Part shown: positions 38,008-47,596 of the stretch, one piece after another
Numbering within the stretch: position 1 is the stretch's first letter
Layout of the letters: every line of letters begins with the position of its first letter
Assembly: GCF_937877005.1 (NCBI RefSeq)
Contig: NZ_CALEFV010000190.1
Span: 1-58,051 of the forward strand
Length of the DNA stretch: 58,051 bases
DNA from: an uncultured Fibrobacter sp.
Lineage (GTDB): Bacteria; Fibrobacterota; Fibrobacteria; Fibrobacterales; Fibrobacteraceae
Direction: 5' to 3'
Notes under the pieces: model-generated
What the model saw: the letters and a program-made list of their open reading frames with translations, nothing else
What the model was told of the DNA's origin: nothing
Databases searched by the model: none
Translations under genes and position numbers: made by a program

Positions 38008-40881
38008 ATGAAAAAAGGATTGTTTGGTGCTTTTGGACTTTGCCTGTGTGCCGTGATGGGGACGCCGGTGACGTCTGCTTATGCTGCTGAAAAGGCGGCT
38101 GATTTCAGCTGGAGCAATGTGAGCATGGGCGGGGGCGGTTTCGTCTCCGCCGTGATAGCCTCTCCGGTAGACAAGGGCCTGTTCTATGCCCGTACCGACG
38201 TGGGCGGCGCTTACCGCTGGAACGAATCGACGGCCCGCTGGGAATCGATGATGGACTGGGTCGATGTTTCCGAGCGAGGCCTTTTGGGAATCGAGGCCAT
38301 TGCCGTTGACCCGCAGGAATCGGGCGTTGTGTATATGGTGGCGGGGACCAGTTACTGGAACAACGGCCGTACGGCGTTCCTCCGCAGTAGCGACAAGGGC
38401 GAATCCTGGGAAGTAATTTACACTTGGGACGAAGACGGAACCAAGGGTACCAAGGTGGCACGCTTCGGTGCACATGGTAACGGCATGGGCCGCGGAAACG
38501 GTGAAGCCTTGGCGGTCGACCCGAACGATTCGAAGATTATGTTCTATGGCTCCAAGAATAAGGGCCTCTGGAAATCGACGGATAATGGTTCGAGCTGGAG
38601 CCATGTGGATGCGTGGACCAAGGCTGCCGGGAGCGATACGACGTGGAACGGTTCGGGATTCAGTTTTGTGCAGTACGCTCCGGGCAGCTCCAAGGTGCTT
38701 TACGCCGGATTCTTGCGCGAAGGGACGACGGCCAAGGGTACGTTTGAAAATGTGTTCACCTCGACCGATGGCGGTGCAAGCTGGAAGGCGCTCCCGATTC
38801 CTGACAAACTGCGCAGCACGGCCGGCGGAAGCATTGTGCGCCTGATGCCGCAGCGTGCGGTGGTTTCGGGCGACGGTAAAACGATGACGGTGACCTTTGC
38901 TGACGGCGCTGGGCCGCATTCCATGATGTGGGACGAAGGCTGGGGCATGATTTACGACGGCTTCGGTCGCGGTGCGGTGCTGCAGCTTGATGTGGCATCG
39001 GCGACTTGGTCCGATGTTTCTCCGGAAAACTATCTGGACGAAGGTGGCGATGCCAAGTACGACAAGGTGGATGTGAAAGGCATGGTCGACTGCGAAGCGG
39101 CTGGCGGCACCGGCAAGACCTGCGAAGAATATTACCCCTACATTGCCCCTTATGGTGGCATAGCCATCAATCCGAAAAATGCAAACGAAATGGTGGTGAC
39201 CACCGAAGGCTATCGCGGTCCGCAGTTCTGGTACACGGCCACGAGCGATACCAGCGGCAAGTGGAGCGACCAGTGGGGTACTAACATTTACCACACGACC
39301 GACGGCGGCAAAACCTGGATTGCAAGCTTCAAGTATTACTGGATGGAAGGTGGCGTTTACCCGACTACTCAGCAGATGGATGCCAACGGAATTGGCTGGA
39401 TGCATAACGGTTCTATCCACTGGTCCGGTAGCGTTGCCATGGATCCGTTCGACAACAACCGCGTCTTTGTGACTTCGGGTAACGGTATTTTCCGCTGTGA
39501 CAACCTGAGCGATTATGTGTATAAGGAAGCGGAGAATTCTTGGGAAGAACCGCAGCTCACCATGAACCAGGTGTGGCATTTCTCGGCACATGGTGTCGAA
39601 GAAACGGTGCCCTTTGAAGTGGTGAGCATTCCGGGTGGCCCGATGATTTCGATCATCGGTGACTACGACGGATTCCGTCACGATGACATCGCAAAATATC
39701 CCGCTTTTAGGCACCAGACGAATGTGGGCGGCTCTAATGTATCGCTGGGTACGACGCAGGGCCTCGCTTACGCTCCCAAGAGCGGTAAGCTTGCAAAGGT
39801 GGCTGACAAGCGCGCCTATGAAGGCCAGTACAATGCAATTCCCATTGCCCCGGTGCAGTATTCCCTTGACTCGGGCAAGACTTGGACGGTGGAAACTTAT
39901 ACAGGACCTGACGAAAAAGCGGCTAAGGGCACGGTAGCTCTTTCGGCAAAAGGTACTTACACCATCTGGGTTCCGATGGAAGGAACAACCGATGTCTACC
40001 GCAATTACAACGGCACGACTTGGGAAAAGGTGTCGGGTATCGACAACACGGCCTACGTGGTGGGTGACCCTGAAAACGACGACGTGTTCTACGCCTATAC
40101 CAAGGCGGATGGCAAGTTCTATAAGAGTACCGATGCGGGCGCAAGTTTCAAGGCCGTGAGTACGCCGGGCGAAAGCGCGTTCAAGAAGTTCCGTGCCATT
40201 CCGGGCTTTGAGGGCGATTTGTGGTTGCCTGTCGCTATTCAGGATCCGTCGAACGGAACGCCGGCAAGCGGAAAGCTGTTGCATTCGGCCGATGGTGGTG
40301 CCACCTGGACTGCGGTTGAAGGTGTCGGTTACTGCGAAGCGGTGGGCTTTGGCGCTCCCAAGGAAAAGGGCGGCTACCCGGCGATTTATGTGTTTGCAAC
40401 TATCGGTAAAGTGACGGGTGTGTTCGGCTCTGACGATAAGGGTAAAACCTGGACTCGCGTCAATGACGACGGTCACGAATACGGCGGCCTTGCAAACGGC
40501 GAATTCGTGATGGGCGACATGAATACTTATGGCGTTGTGTACATGAGTACGGCTGGTCGCGGCATTGCTGCCCGTGTTCCGAGCGACTGGAACATGGGAA
40601 CGTCCAATTCCGATGGTACGACAAAGGTTGCTCCGTCTGCAAAGGTCATGGCTTCCGCTTCAGTAACTTATGCAAACGGCAATCTGGAGCTTCGCCTGAA
40701 TGCAACCGTTGCTCGCGTGAGCGTGTTCGACATGCGTGGCAAGAAAATTTCTAGCCGCTATTACAGCAGCTCTGCCTCGGTACCGCTCAAGGAACTGGTG
40801 CGTGCCAAGGGCAGCTATTTTGTTCGAGTCGATAACGGCAAGAAGGTGCTGTTCGCAAACCGCGTGATTGTGACGCGGTAA
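38008..40881 (+). CDS. Glycoside hydrolase family 74 xyloglucanase-like enzyme
   Basis: 957 residues from the ATG at 38008 (AGGGA 7 bases upstream); the longer frame from 37918 crosses the promoter. Signal peptide KGLFGAFGLCLCAVMGTPVT, cleaved near AYA (30). The body is a two-propeller GH74 fold: FSWSNVSMGGGGFVSAVIA, ARTDVGGAYRWNESTARW and SERGLLGIEAIAVDPQ are diagnostic, with repeated Asp-box/BNR motifs (SSDKGESWE, STDNGSSWS, STDGGASWK, TTDGGKTW, SADGGATW). GH74 enzymes cut xyloglucan with inversion. The last ~75 residues form a sorting-like domain (VSVFDMRGKKISSRYY ... KGSYFVRVDNG) matching that of the InlB-repeat protein, suggesting secretion by a type 9-like route. Confidence 0.92.
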   Translation: MKKGLFGAFGLCLCAVMGTPVTSAYAAEKAADFSWSNVSMGGGGFVSAVIASPVDKGLFYARTDVGGAYRWNESTARWESMMDWVDVSERGLLGIEAIAVDPQESGVVYMVAGTSYWNNGRTAFLRSSDKGESWEVIYTWDEDGTKGTKVARFGAHGNGMGRGNGEALAVDPNDSKIMFYGSKNKGLWKSTDNGSSWSHVDAWTKAAGSDTTWNGSGFSFVQYAPGSSKVLYAGFLREGTTAKGTFENVFTSTDGGASWKALPIPDKLRSTAGGSIVRLMPQRAVVSGDGKTMTVTFADGAGPHSMMWDEGWGMIYDGFGRGAVLQLDVASATWSDVSPENYLDEGGDAKYDKVDVKGMVDCEAAGGTGKTCEEYYPYIAPYGGIAINPKNANEMVVTTEGYRGPQFWYTATSDTSGKWSDQWGTNIYHTTDGGKTWIASFKYYWMEGGVYPTTQQMDANGIGWMHNGSIHWSGSVAMDPFDNNRVFVTSGNGIFRCDNLSDYVYKEAENSWEEPQLTMNQVWHFSAHGVEETVPFEVVSIPGGPMISIIGDYDGFRHDDIAKYPAFRHQTNVGGSNVSLGTTQGLAYAPKSGKLAKVADKRAYEGQYNAIPIAPVQYSLDSGKTWTVETYTGPDEKAAKGTVALSAKGTYTIWVPMEGTTDVYRNYNGTTWEKVSGIDNTAYVVGDPENDDVFYAYTKADGKFYKSTDAGASFKAVSTPGESAFKKFRAIPGFEGDLWLPVAIQDPSNGTPASGKLLHSADGGATWTAVEGVGYCEAVGFGAPKEKGGYPAIYVFATIGKVTGVFGSDDKGKTWTRVNDDGHEYGGLANGEFVMGDMNTYGVVYMSTAGRGIAARVPSDWNMGTSNSDGTTKVAPSAKVMASASVTYANGNLELRLNATVARVSVFDMRGKKISSRYYSSSASVPLKELVRAKGSYFVRVDNGKKVLFANRVIVTR

Positions 40882-40903
40882 AATAAAACGCTTTTGATAA
40901 ATG

Positions 40904-40936
40904 AAAGAATCCCGCTCATTGAGCGGGATTCTTTTC
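40904..40936. terminator. Bidirectional intrinsic terminator
   Basis: AAAGAATCCCGCTC, loop ATT, GAGCGGGATTCTTTT; perfect 14-bp stem between the convergent GH74 and ABC-F genes. Confidence 0.9.
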
Positions 40937-40948
40937 AAATTAGAAACT

Positions 40949-42541
40949 TTATTTTTTCTTCTTTTTGGACTCCAGCCATTCATCGAAGGTAATGCTACGG
41001 TCCAGCACGCCGTCGGGCGTCAACTCCAGCACGCGGTTCGCAATCGTCTGCACGAATTCGTGGTCCTGGGAGCAGAAGATAATCGGGCCCTGGAAGGCGG
41101 TGAGGCCGTTGTTGAGGGCGGTGATGGCTTCCAAGTCGAGGTGTGCTGTCGGTTCGTCGAGCAAGAGGCAGTTCGCGTTGCTGAGCATCATGCGGCTGAG
41201 CATGCAGCGCACCTTTTCGCCACCGGAAAGCACGTTCGCGCTCTTGAGGGCTTCTTCACCGGTAAAGAGCATGCGGCCGAGGAATCCGCGAATGAAGGTT
41301 TCGTCCTGTTCCTTGCTGTACTGGCGCAGCCAATCCACCAGGGAGAGGTCCGTACCGAAGTAGGCGTCGTTGTTTTTGGGGAAGTAGCTGTAGCTGATGG
41401 TGTTGCCCCACTTGAGAACGCCATCGGGTGCCTTGGTTTCTTCGGCGATGAGCTGGAAGAAGGCGGTCTTGAGCGTGTCGTATTCACCGACGAGGGCCAC
41501 CTTGTCGCCACTGTTCAGGCTAAAGTCGAAGTTCTTGCAGATAATGCCGTCGCCGCCATCGATGGTGGCGTTCTTGACTTCGAGCACGATCTTGCCCGGC
41601 TCGCGGTCCATCTTGAAGTTGACCCACGGGAACTTACGGCTGGAGGCCGGCATTTCTTCGACGGTCATCTTGTCGAGGAGCTTCTTACGGGAGGTGGCCT
41701 GCTTGGCCTTGGCGGCGTTAGAAGCGAAGCGGCGGATGAACGCCTTGAGTTCTTCGATCTTTTCTTCGGCGCGGCGGTTCTGGTCCTTGCGCTGCTTCTG
41801 GGCGAGCTGGCTTGCTGCATACCAGAATTCGTAGTTACCGCCGTAAATGTTGATCTTGCCGTAGTCGATATCGCAAGTGTGAGTGCAGACCGCGTTGAGG
41901 AAGTGACGGTCATGGCTCACCACAATCACGATGTTTTCGAAGCGTTCCAAGTAATCTTCGAGCCAGCCGACGGTTTCCAAGTCCAAGTGGTTCGTCGGTT
42001 CGTCAAGCAGCAGAATGTCCGGGTTGCCGAACAGTGCCTGGGCGAGGAGCACGCGCACCTTGAGGCCTGCGTCCAAGTCGGCCATGAGGCTGTAGTGGAA
42101 TTCTTCGGGAATGCCGAGGCCCTTCAAAAGCACTGCGGCGTTGGAATCCGCTTCGTAGCCACCGATTTCGCCGAAGCGGGTCTCGATTTCCATGGCCTGC
42201 ATGCCCTGTTCTTCCGTCATTTCGGGGAGCGCGTAGAGTTCGTCGCGTTTCTTGCCGAGTTCGTAGAGTTCGGGGAAGCCCATCATGACGGTTTCGAGAA
42301 CGGTATTCTGTTCGTAGGCGAAGTGGTCCTGCTTGAGGACGGCGATGCGTTCGCCCGGGTCCTTGGTGACTTCACCGGTGTTGGGTTCGAGTTCGCCCGA
42401 AAGGATTTTCAGGAAGGTAGATTTTCCGGCGCCGTTCGCACCGATGACTCCGTAGCAGTTGCCGCGCTTGAAGGAAAGGTTCACTTCCTTGAAGAGGACG
42501 CGGCTACCGTATTGAAGACTGACATTAGAAACGTTGAGCAT
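40949..42541 (-). CDS. ABC-F family ATPase, YbiT type
   Basis: 530 residues with two ABC domains and no membrane part. ABC-F proteins act on the ribosome to relieve stalled states. Domain 1 has Walker A GANGAGKST (34-42) and LLLDEPTNHLDLET, but its signature is MADLDAGLKVRVLLAQALF in place of LSGG, a known YbiT feature. The linker has ANAAKAKQATSRKKLLDKM, and VSHDRHFLNAVCTH is conserved. Domain 2 has LSGGEKVRCMLSRMML and LLLDEPTAHLDLEAI, but its Walker A is degenerate: VALVGEYDTLKTAFF near residue 347, keeping Lys-Thr. The protein ends in poly-Lys. It lies 31 bases after the activase gene and may be in its operon. Confidence 0.9.
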   Translation of the reverse strand: MLNVSNVSLQYGSRVLFKEVNLSFKRGNCYGVIGANGAGKSTFLKILSGELEPNTGEVTKDPGERIAVLKQDHFAYEQNTVLETVMMGFPELYELGKKRDELYALPEMTEEQGMQAMEIETRFGEIGGYEADSNAAVLLKGLGIPEEFHYSLMADLDAGLKVRVLLAQALFGNPDILLLDEPTNHLDLETVGWLEDYLERFENIVIVVSHDRHFLNAVCTHTCDIDYGKINIYGGNYEFWYAASQLAQKQRKDQNRRAEEKIEELKAFIRRFASNAAKAKQATSRKKLLDKMTVEEMPASSRKFPWVNFKMDREPGKIVLEVKNATIDGGDGIICKNFDFSLNSGDKVALVGEYDTLKTAFFQLIAEETKAPDGVLKWGNTISYSYFPKNNDAYFGTDLSLVDWLRQYSKEQDETFIRGFLGRMLFTGEEALKSANVLSGGEKVRCMLSRMMLSNANCLLLDEPTAHLDLEAITALNNGLTAFQGPIIFCSQDHEFVQTIANRVLELTPDGVLDRSITFDEWLESKKKKK

Positions 42542-42544
42542 TTA

Positions 42545-42585
42545 CTTTGTGTTCTAGGTTATTGGTTGTGGGCTATTGCTGGTTC
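42545..42585. repeat. Degenerate 7-bp-period array (array D)
   Basis: On the plus strand TTCTAGG, TTATTGG, TTGTGGG, CTATTGC, TGGTTCG follow in register from 42552. It fills the gap between the activase stop and the ABC-F start and includes the activase stop codon. Confidence 0.45.
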
Positions 42586-45500
42586 GCTTTTTCGAGTTCA
42601 CGGGCGTTGATGATGAGCATCTGCAGGCGGTTTTCGATGTTCGCAAAGCTCGTATCCGGGTCGTAGTCGAGGCTCAGCACCTGGATGTGCGGGCAACGTT
42701 CCTTCACAGCCTTGGTGAGGCCACGGCCAGAGATGTGGTTGGCAAGGCATGCGAACGGCTGCAGAATGATGTAGCTGTTGATTCCGTGTTTCGAGTTGTA
42801 CAGGATTTCGCCCGGAATCATCCAGCCTTCACCCGTGTTGTAGGTGGGGTCGATGATATCGGACACGTAGTCCTTGAGTTCCACGCAGTCTGCATGATGT
42901 TCGTACAGTTTGAACTTGTGCATGGACTTGCGAGCGGTTTCTACAGCGTGTGTATAGACCTTGGAGGTCACGCCGCCTTCGAGACGGTCCATCATCGGGT
43001 TTGCAGAGAATCCGCGCTTGATCTTTTCTTCGCGAACCACTTCGTCGACGCGGAAGAAGTCCGTCATGCCCGGCAGGTAGACTTCCATGCCGTTGTTCAT
43101 CAGGTAGTTTTCTACAAAGCCGTTTGCACTCGGGTGGTAGTTCATCAAGATTTCGCCAAGCACGGCAACGCGCGGCTTGCGGATGCCCTTCTTGCGTTCT
43201 TCGGTGATTTCGATACCGTTGAATGCTTCGATGCACTGTTCAAAGACTTCGATGAGCTTGGAGGGGCGCACGAGTTGCATGGTGGAGAGGTGGCCTGCAA
43301 CGCCAATCACCTTCGGCATCCATTCGTCGTAAACCTTCTGGGTGTCGCCAGCGTTCACTTCGTACGGGCGAACGGCGCGGTACATGGTTTCGATAGCGTC
43401 CATGGTCACGAGGCCCCACAGCATGTGGAGTCTAAAGTCGAGACCCAGCTGGAAGCCCGGATGCATGCCCTTGTAGTCCACGCCGGTCGTAATGATGGTG
43501 ACATCCTTGAAACCGGCTTCGTCAAGAGCCTTACGGGCGAGTACTGCGTACTGCACGGCGCGGCAGTTTTCGCAGTTCTTGGCAAGGCACATGGAAACCT
43601 GGTTCTGCGGAACTTCGGGGTGATCGACGAGCCAGTGGAGCGCTTCGCCGATGTTCACCTGGCAGGGGAAGCAGATGTCGTTATGCACGTACTTCTTGCC
43701 GAGTTCGATGGCTTCCTTGTCGGCCACGGGCAGGTATTCGGCGATGAATCCTTCGCGCTTCATGTATTCGCTGGCGAGTACGGAGAAGGCGGGGGAGAGG
43801 TTCGGCGTCAGAATGCGACGGCGCTTCTTGTCTTCGGGCAAGAACGGCGTATGGAATAGCGGTTCGTTGCTTTCGGGCTTGTCGGGCAGGTTCGCTGCGC
43901 GGCGGGCCTTTACCGTTTCGATAAAGCTCTTGACGCGGATTCCCACGGGGCCGCGGGCATCGCCTTCGTCGAGCTTGAGCATGAGCATTTCCTTGTTGGA
44001 ATCAAGGTGCAGCATGCGCATCATTTCGTCGGTCAAAATCGAGTCGTGTCCGCAACCGAAGCTCACGATCTGAGCAAGTTCGATGTTCGGATCCTTCGCG
44101 GAAATCATGGTGGCACCAATCATGCGCAGGTGGAAGGTGTTCTTGATTTCGATACGGGTGTGGCTCGGCACATCCTGATCGTATACGCCGGGGAGCGATT
44201 CGGTGGTCAGCACCGGAATGCCCATGGCGGTAAAGTGGCTTGCGATGTTGTGGTTGATGAGCGTGTCCGCATGGTAGGGGCGGCCTGCAATCACCACGGC
44301 AAAGGTGTTCTTTGCGCGAACATCGTCCAAAATCTTCTGACCTTCTTCAAGGAGCGTGGTGCGGTAGTTGTTGAGCGCCTTCTCGCCTTCGGTAACGGCC
44401 TTGTCCAAAAGCTTCTTGTCGAGCTTCCAGTGTTCGTGGAACCAGTCGATGGTCTGGCTGCGACGGAGTTTGGCGTTGAACCAGTGGAAAATCGGCTGGT
44501 CCATGGGTACGCCGTAATTCTTTTCGGGCTCATCGGTGTTCTTGCAAACGTTCGGGTAGGCCTGCACTACGGGGCAAACGGAGGTGGCGGTGAACTTGGT
44601 GTGGTCGCTGGGAACCGCAACCATCATGGGGAAGAAGATGCGGTTCACCTTCTTTTCGATGAGGCTGAGCACGTGGCCATGTACAAGCTTTGCCGGGAAG
44701 CACACGGTGTCGCTGGGCACGCTGTGGAGCCCCGCTTCGAACATCTTGTAGTCGCTCTGGCGGCTCACCACGACGGTGTAGCCGAGGCTCGTAAAGAAGG
44801 CCTTCCAGAACGGGAGTGATGCCCAGAATTCGAGCACTCGCGGAATACCGATGGTCTTGCCGTTGTTTTCGACGAGCTTTGCCGGAGCGTAGTCCTTGAC
44901 CAAGAGCTGGTTCGTGCGCTTGATCATGTCGGGCACGGACTGCATCTTCTTGTTGATTTCGGCGATGAGCGCCTTGGTCTTCGGATCGTTCGGATCGGCG
45001 GTGACTTCGCCGCGTTCGCAGCGGTTACCCGTCACGAAGCTTTGGCCATCGCTAAAGGTCACGATGGTGCGCGAGCAATGGTTGGTGCAGTACTGGCAGA
45101 GCTGACCCGGCTGGTTGTGCCAGCTGAAGGTCTTCATGGCGTCAAGCCCGATAAAGCGGCTCTTGAGTTCCGGTTCGGTCTTGCGCTTTTCTTCCATGAA
45201 TTTCTTGGTAAGGAGGGCGATACCGATAGCGCCCATTTCGCCCGGGCGTTCCGGACGGATTGGCTTGAGGCCTGTGTACTGTTCGAAGGCGCGGAGAACG
45301 GCGTTGTTCTTGAACGTACCGCCCTGCACCACCACCTTCTTGCCGAGTGTGTTCAGGTTACGGATACGAATCACCTTCGTGAAAACGTTATTGATAATGG
45401 AGCGGCAGATACCTGCGATAATGTCTTCGGGCTGCTTGCCGTCGCGCTGTTCCGTGATGATGGAGCTGTTCATGAACACGGTGCAGCGGGAACCCAGCTG

Positions 45501-47006
45501 AGAGGGGCTCTTTGCGTTGAACGCGAGTTCTGCAATCTTTTCCATCGGAATGCCGAGGCTGCGGGCATAGGTTTCGATAAACGAACCGCAACCGGAAGAG
45601 CATGCTTCGTTCAGAATGATACCCGTGACCACGCCGTCTTGCACGGAGATGGCCTTCATGTCCTGGCCACCGATGTCGAGGATAAAGCTTACGTCGGGGC
45701 AAATCTTCTGGGCGGCGTTGGCGTGAGCCACCGTTTCCACTGTGTGGAAGTCGGCATGCACGGCCTTCGCAAACAGCTGTTCGCCGTAACCGGTCGTACC
45801 GACACCGAGAATGTTGAGCTTGCAGCCGTATTCTTCGTAGCGGTCGCTGAGTTCGTTGAGGGCGTTCTTGAGCACCTGCAGCGGTTCGCCATTGTTGCTT
45901 GCGTAGAAACCGTCCACGATGTTTTCGTTCTCGTCCATGAGCACAAACTTCGTGGTGGTAGAGCCCGCGTCGATACCCAGGTACACGTTGAGCGTAGAGC
46001 CCGATACGGGCTGCGGGTAGTGGTTGCCGGCCATCTTGTGTTCTTCGAGGAACATCTTGTATTCGGCTTCGTTCTTGAAGAACAAGTCGGCCGCGGCCTT
46101 GGCCTTGTTTTCGGCCTGGCGGGTTTCGTTAAAGTGGATGAGCGCGTCCAGGGAACCTTCCTTGCGGTAGAAGCATTCCTGGTCGGCAAACATGGAACCC
46201 AAGGAAAGGGCTGCACCCATGGCTACGAGCACTTCGGAGTGTTCCGGCACAATGGCCTGTTCGTCGTTAATGCCCAGGCGTTCCTTGAAGGCGCGGACAA
46301 GCGTCGGGTTGAACGTGAGCGGGCCACCTTCAAAAATCACGGGCGGCTTGATTTCCATACCCTGGGCAAGGCCACCGATGGTCTGCTTGGCAATGGCATG
46401 GAAGCTGGAAAGGGCGATGTCTTCCTTGGCGATGCCGTTGTTGAGCATCGGCTGGATGTCGGTTTTCGCGAACACGCCGCAACGGCCCGAAATTTCGTAG
46501 ACCTTCTGGCCACGCTTGGCAAAGCCTTCGAAGGCTTCGGTCTTGATGCGCAGAAGTTCGGCCACCTGGTCGATAAATGCACCCGTACCGCCGGCGCACA
46601 CGCCGTTCATACGCATGTCAGAGGCAATGAGCTTGCCGGTGGTCTTGTCTTTTTCGAAGAAAACGACTTTGGCGTCTTGACCACCGAGTTCAATAGCGAC
46701 TCGGGATTCGGGATAGGTGGCGCGCACCGCGAGTGCGTTTGCCACGACTTCTTGTACAAAGAAGGCGTGGGTGGCTTCGGCGAAGGGCTGACCGCCACTG
46801 CCGCAGAAGGCGACTCTGAAATTCTTGTCGGGGAAAAGTCCGTGCGCCTCGCGCAGCACTTCGAAAACCTTCTGTGCCTGCATAGCGTTGTGGCGCTGGT
46901 AAGTATAATGCAAAAGCTTGTTGGTCTCTGGATCGACGACCGCGATCTTCACGGTGGTGGAACCAACGTCCACGCCGACCCATAAATCGTTCTTCAAATT
47001 GCTCAT
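42573..47006 (-). CDS. Giant acyl-CoA dehydratase activase-related protein (BcrAD/BadFG + DUF2229 + HgdB-like)
   Basis: 1477 residues from the ATG at 47006. The frame extends to 47078, but that adds a segment with no family match. Two ASKHA-type activase domains: WVGVDVGSTTVKIAVVD near residue 10 and YLGIDAGSTTTKFVLMD near 340. Each has a cluster or nucleotide loop: GVCAGGTGAFIDQVAELL and ACSSGCGSFIETYARSLG. DUF2229 starts near 717 (IGIPRVLEFWASLPFWKAFF). From about 1100 is a 2-hydroxyacyl-CoA dehydratase-like part with Cys residues (CFPCQVNIGEAL, CLAKNCENC). Homologues are fused multidomain proteins of anaerobes; the activated substrate is unknown. Codons TTA, CTA and TCA are avoided, suggesting good expression. 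Confidence 0.9.
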   Translation of the reverse strand: MSNLKNDLWVGVDVGSTTVKIAVVDPETNKLLHYTYQRHNAMQAQKVFEVLREAHGLFPDKNFRVAFCGSGGQPFAEATHAFFVQEVVANALAVRATYPESRVAIELGGQDAKVVFFEKDKTTGKLIASDMRMNGVCAGGTGAFIDQVAELLRIKTEAFEGFAKRGQKVYEISGRCGVFAKTDIQPMLNNGIAKEDIALSSFHAIAKQTIGGLAQGMEIKPPVIFEGGPLTFNPTLVRAFKERLGINDEQAIVPEHSEVLVAMGAALSLGSMFADQECFYRKEGSLDALIHFNETRQAENKAKAAADLFFKNEAEYKMFLEEHKMAGNHYPQPVSGSTLNVYLGIDAGSTTTKFVLMDENENIVDGFYASNNGEPLQVLKNALNELSDRYEEYGCKLNILGVGTTGYGEQLFAKAVHADFHTVETVAHANAAQKICPDVSFILDIGGQDMKAISVQDGVVTGIILNEACSSGCGSFIETYARSLGIPMEKIAELAFNAKSPSQLGSRCTVFMNSSIITEQRDGKQPEDIIAGICRSIINNVFTKVIRIRNLNTLGKKVVVQGGTFKNNAVLRAFEQYTGLKPIRPERPGEMGAIGIALLTKKFMEEKRKTEPELKSRFIGLDAMKTFSWHNQPGQLCQYCTNHCSRTIVTFSDGQSFVTGNRCERGEVTADPNDPKTKALIAEINKKMQSVPDMIKRTNQLLVKDYAPAKLVENNGKTIGIPRVLEFWASLPFWKAFFTSLGYTVVVSRQSDYKMFEAGLHSVPSDTVCFPAKLVHGHVLSLIEKKVNRIFFPMMVAVPSDHTKFTATSVCPVVQAYPNVCKNTDEPEKNYGVPMDQPIFHWFNAKLRRSQTIDWFHEHWKLDKKLLDKAVTEGEKALNNYRTTLLEEGQKILDDVRAKNTFAVVIAGRPYHADTLINHNIASHFTAMGIPVLTTESLPGVYDQDVPSHTRIEIKNTFHLRMIGATMISAKDPNIELAQIVSFGCGHDSILTDEMMRMLHLDSNKEMLMLKLDEGDARGPVGIRVKSFIETVKARRAANLPDKPESNEPLFHTPFLPEDKKRRRILTPNLSPAFSVLASEYMKREGFIAEYLPVADKEAIELGKKYVHNDICFPCQVNIGEALHWLVDHPEVPQNQVSMCLAKNCENCRAVQYAVLARKALDEAGFKDVTIITTGVDYKGMHPGFQLGLDFRLHMLWGLVTMDAIETMYRAVRPYEVNAGDTQKVYDEWMPKVIGVAGHLSTMQLVRPSKLIEVFEQCIEAFNGIEITEERKKGIRKPRVAVLGEILMNYHPSANGFVENYLMNNGMEVYLPGMTDFFRVDEVVREEKIKRGFSANPMMDRLEGGVTSKVYTHAVETARKSMHKFKLYEHHADCVELKDYVSDIIDPTYNTGEGWMIPGEILYNSKHGINSYIILQPFACLANHISGRGLTKAVKERCPHIQVLSLDYDPDTSFANIENRLQMLIINARELEKANQQ

Positions 47007-47169
47007 AGTGGGTTCAAAGATAGAAAAATGTACAAAAACCCTAGATATTGGAGCTCGGAAAAGCGACGAGATGTGCAAAATTGCCGAAAATCAAGAAAAT
47101 GTAAAAAGGGAAATTTTTCCCGCGCTTGGCGACCATTTTTTCACCGAGTCTACCGCTATTCTTTATTGC

Positions 47170-47175
47170 TATATT
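47170..47175 (+). promoter_or_regulatory. -10 box of ruvX
   Basis: TATATT ends 7 bases before the ruvX ATG at 47183. The start of transcription would fall at or next to the ATG, so a leaderless message is plausible; no ribosome binding site is seen. Confidence 0.45.
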
Positions 47176-47182
47176 TCGCTCT

Positions 47183-47596
47183 ATGAACTACCTTGCGCTT
47201 GACTATGGTGAACACCGCGTCGGGGTCGCTTTTGCCGACTCCGAGTTCCGTATGGCCTTTTCGCGAGAAACGATTGATCAGAAGACGACGAATTTGTTCG
47301 TGCGTCTTGATGAACTCGTGAAAATCAACAAGGTAGACGCCTTTGTGGTGGGAATGCCGTATCACCCTGATGGCCGTAAAGACGGCAAGAACGTGGTGGT
47401 GGAGAAGTTCATCGAAGACTTGAAAACGCGTTTCCCGGGCATGCCTGTGTACACGCAGGACGAATCCTACTCCAGCGTGCAGGCGCAAGAAAAAACTTCT
47501 TACTTTAGCAAGAAGAAAAAGCAAAAAAATAAGGCGGTCATTGACCAGTTGGCCGCTGCGATTATTTTACAACGATGGCTTGATGAACAAGCTTAG
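47183..47596 (+). CDS. ruvX: Holliday junction resolvase-like protein RuvX/YqgF
   Basis: 137 residues from the ATG at 47183, where YLALDYGEHRVGVAFAD starts the RNase H-like fold (catalytic Asp in the first strand). Further conserved parts: VVGMPYHPDGRKD, VYTQDESYSSVQA (Glu/Ser motif), and IDQLAAAIILQRWLDE with the last acidic residue. YqgF takes part in 16S rRNA 5'-end maturation in relatives; resolvase activity is disputed. Upstream in-frame codons back to 47126 are not coding-like. It is the only plus-strand gene in a long minus-strand run, and its stop overlaps a hairpin and array E. Confidence 0.93.
   Translation: MNYLALDYGEHRVGVAFADSEFRMAFSRETIDQKTTNLFVRLDELVKINKVDAFVVGMPYHPDGRKDGKNVVVEKFIEDLKTRFPGMPVYTQDESYSSVQAQEKTSYFSKKKKQKNKAVIDQLAAAIILQRWLDEQA

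Noticed and set aside
37939..40476. 845-codon minus-strand ORF opposite the GH74 gene
   Set aside because: Same mirror-frame effect; the plus strand has unmistakable GH74 motifs.
40901..46985. Long plus-strand ORFs (40901-42610, 42576-43859, 45042-46985) opposite the ABC-F and activase genes
   Set aside because: Mirror frames of biased genes; translations are His/Val/Phe-rich without domain motifs.
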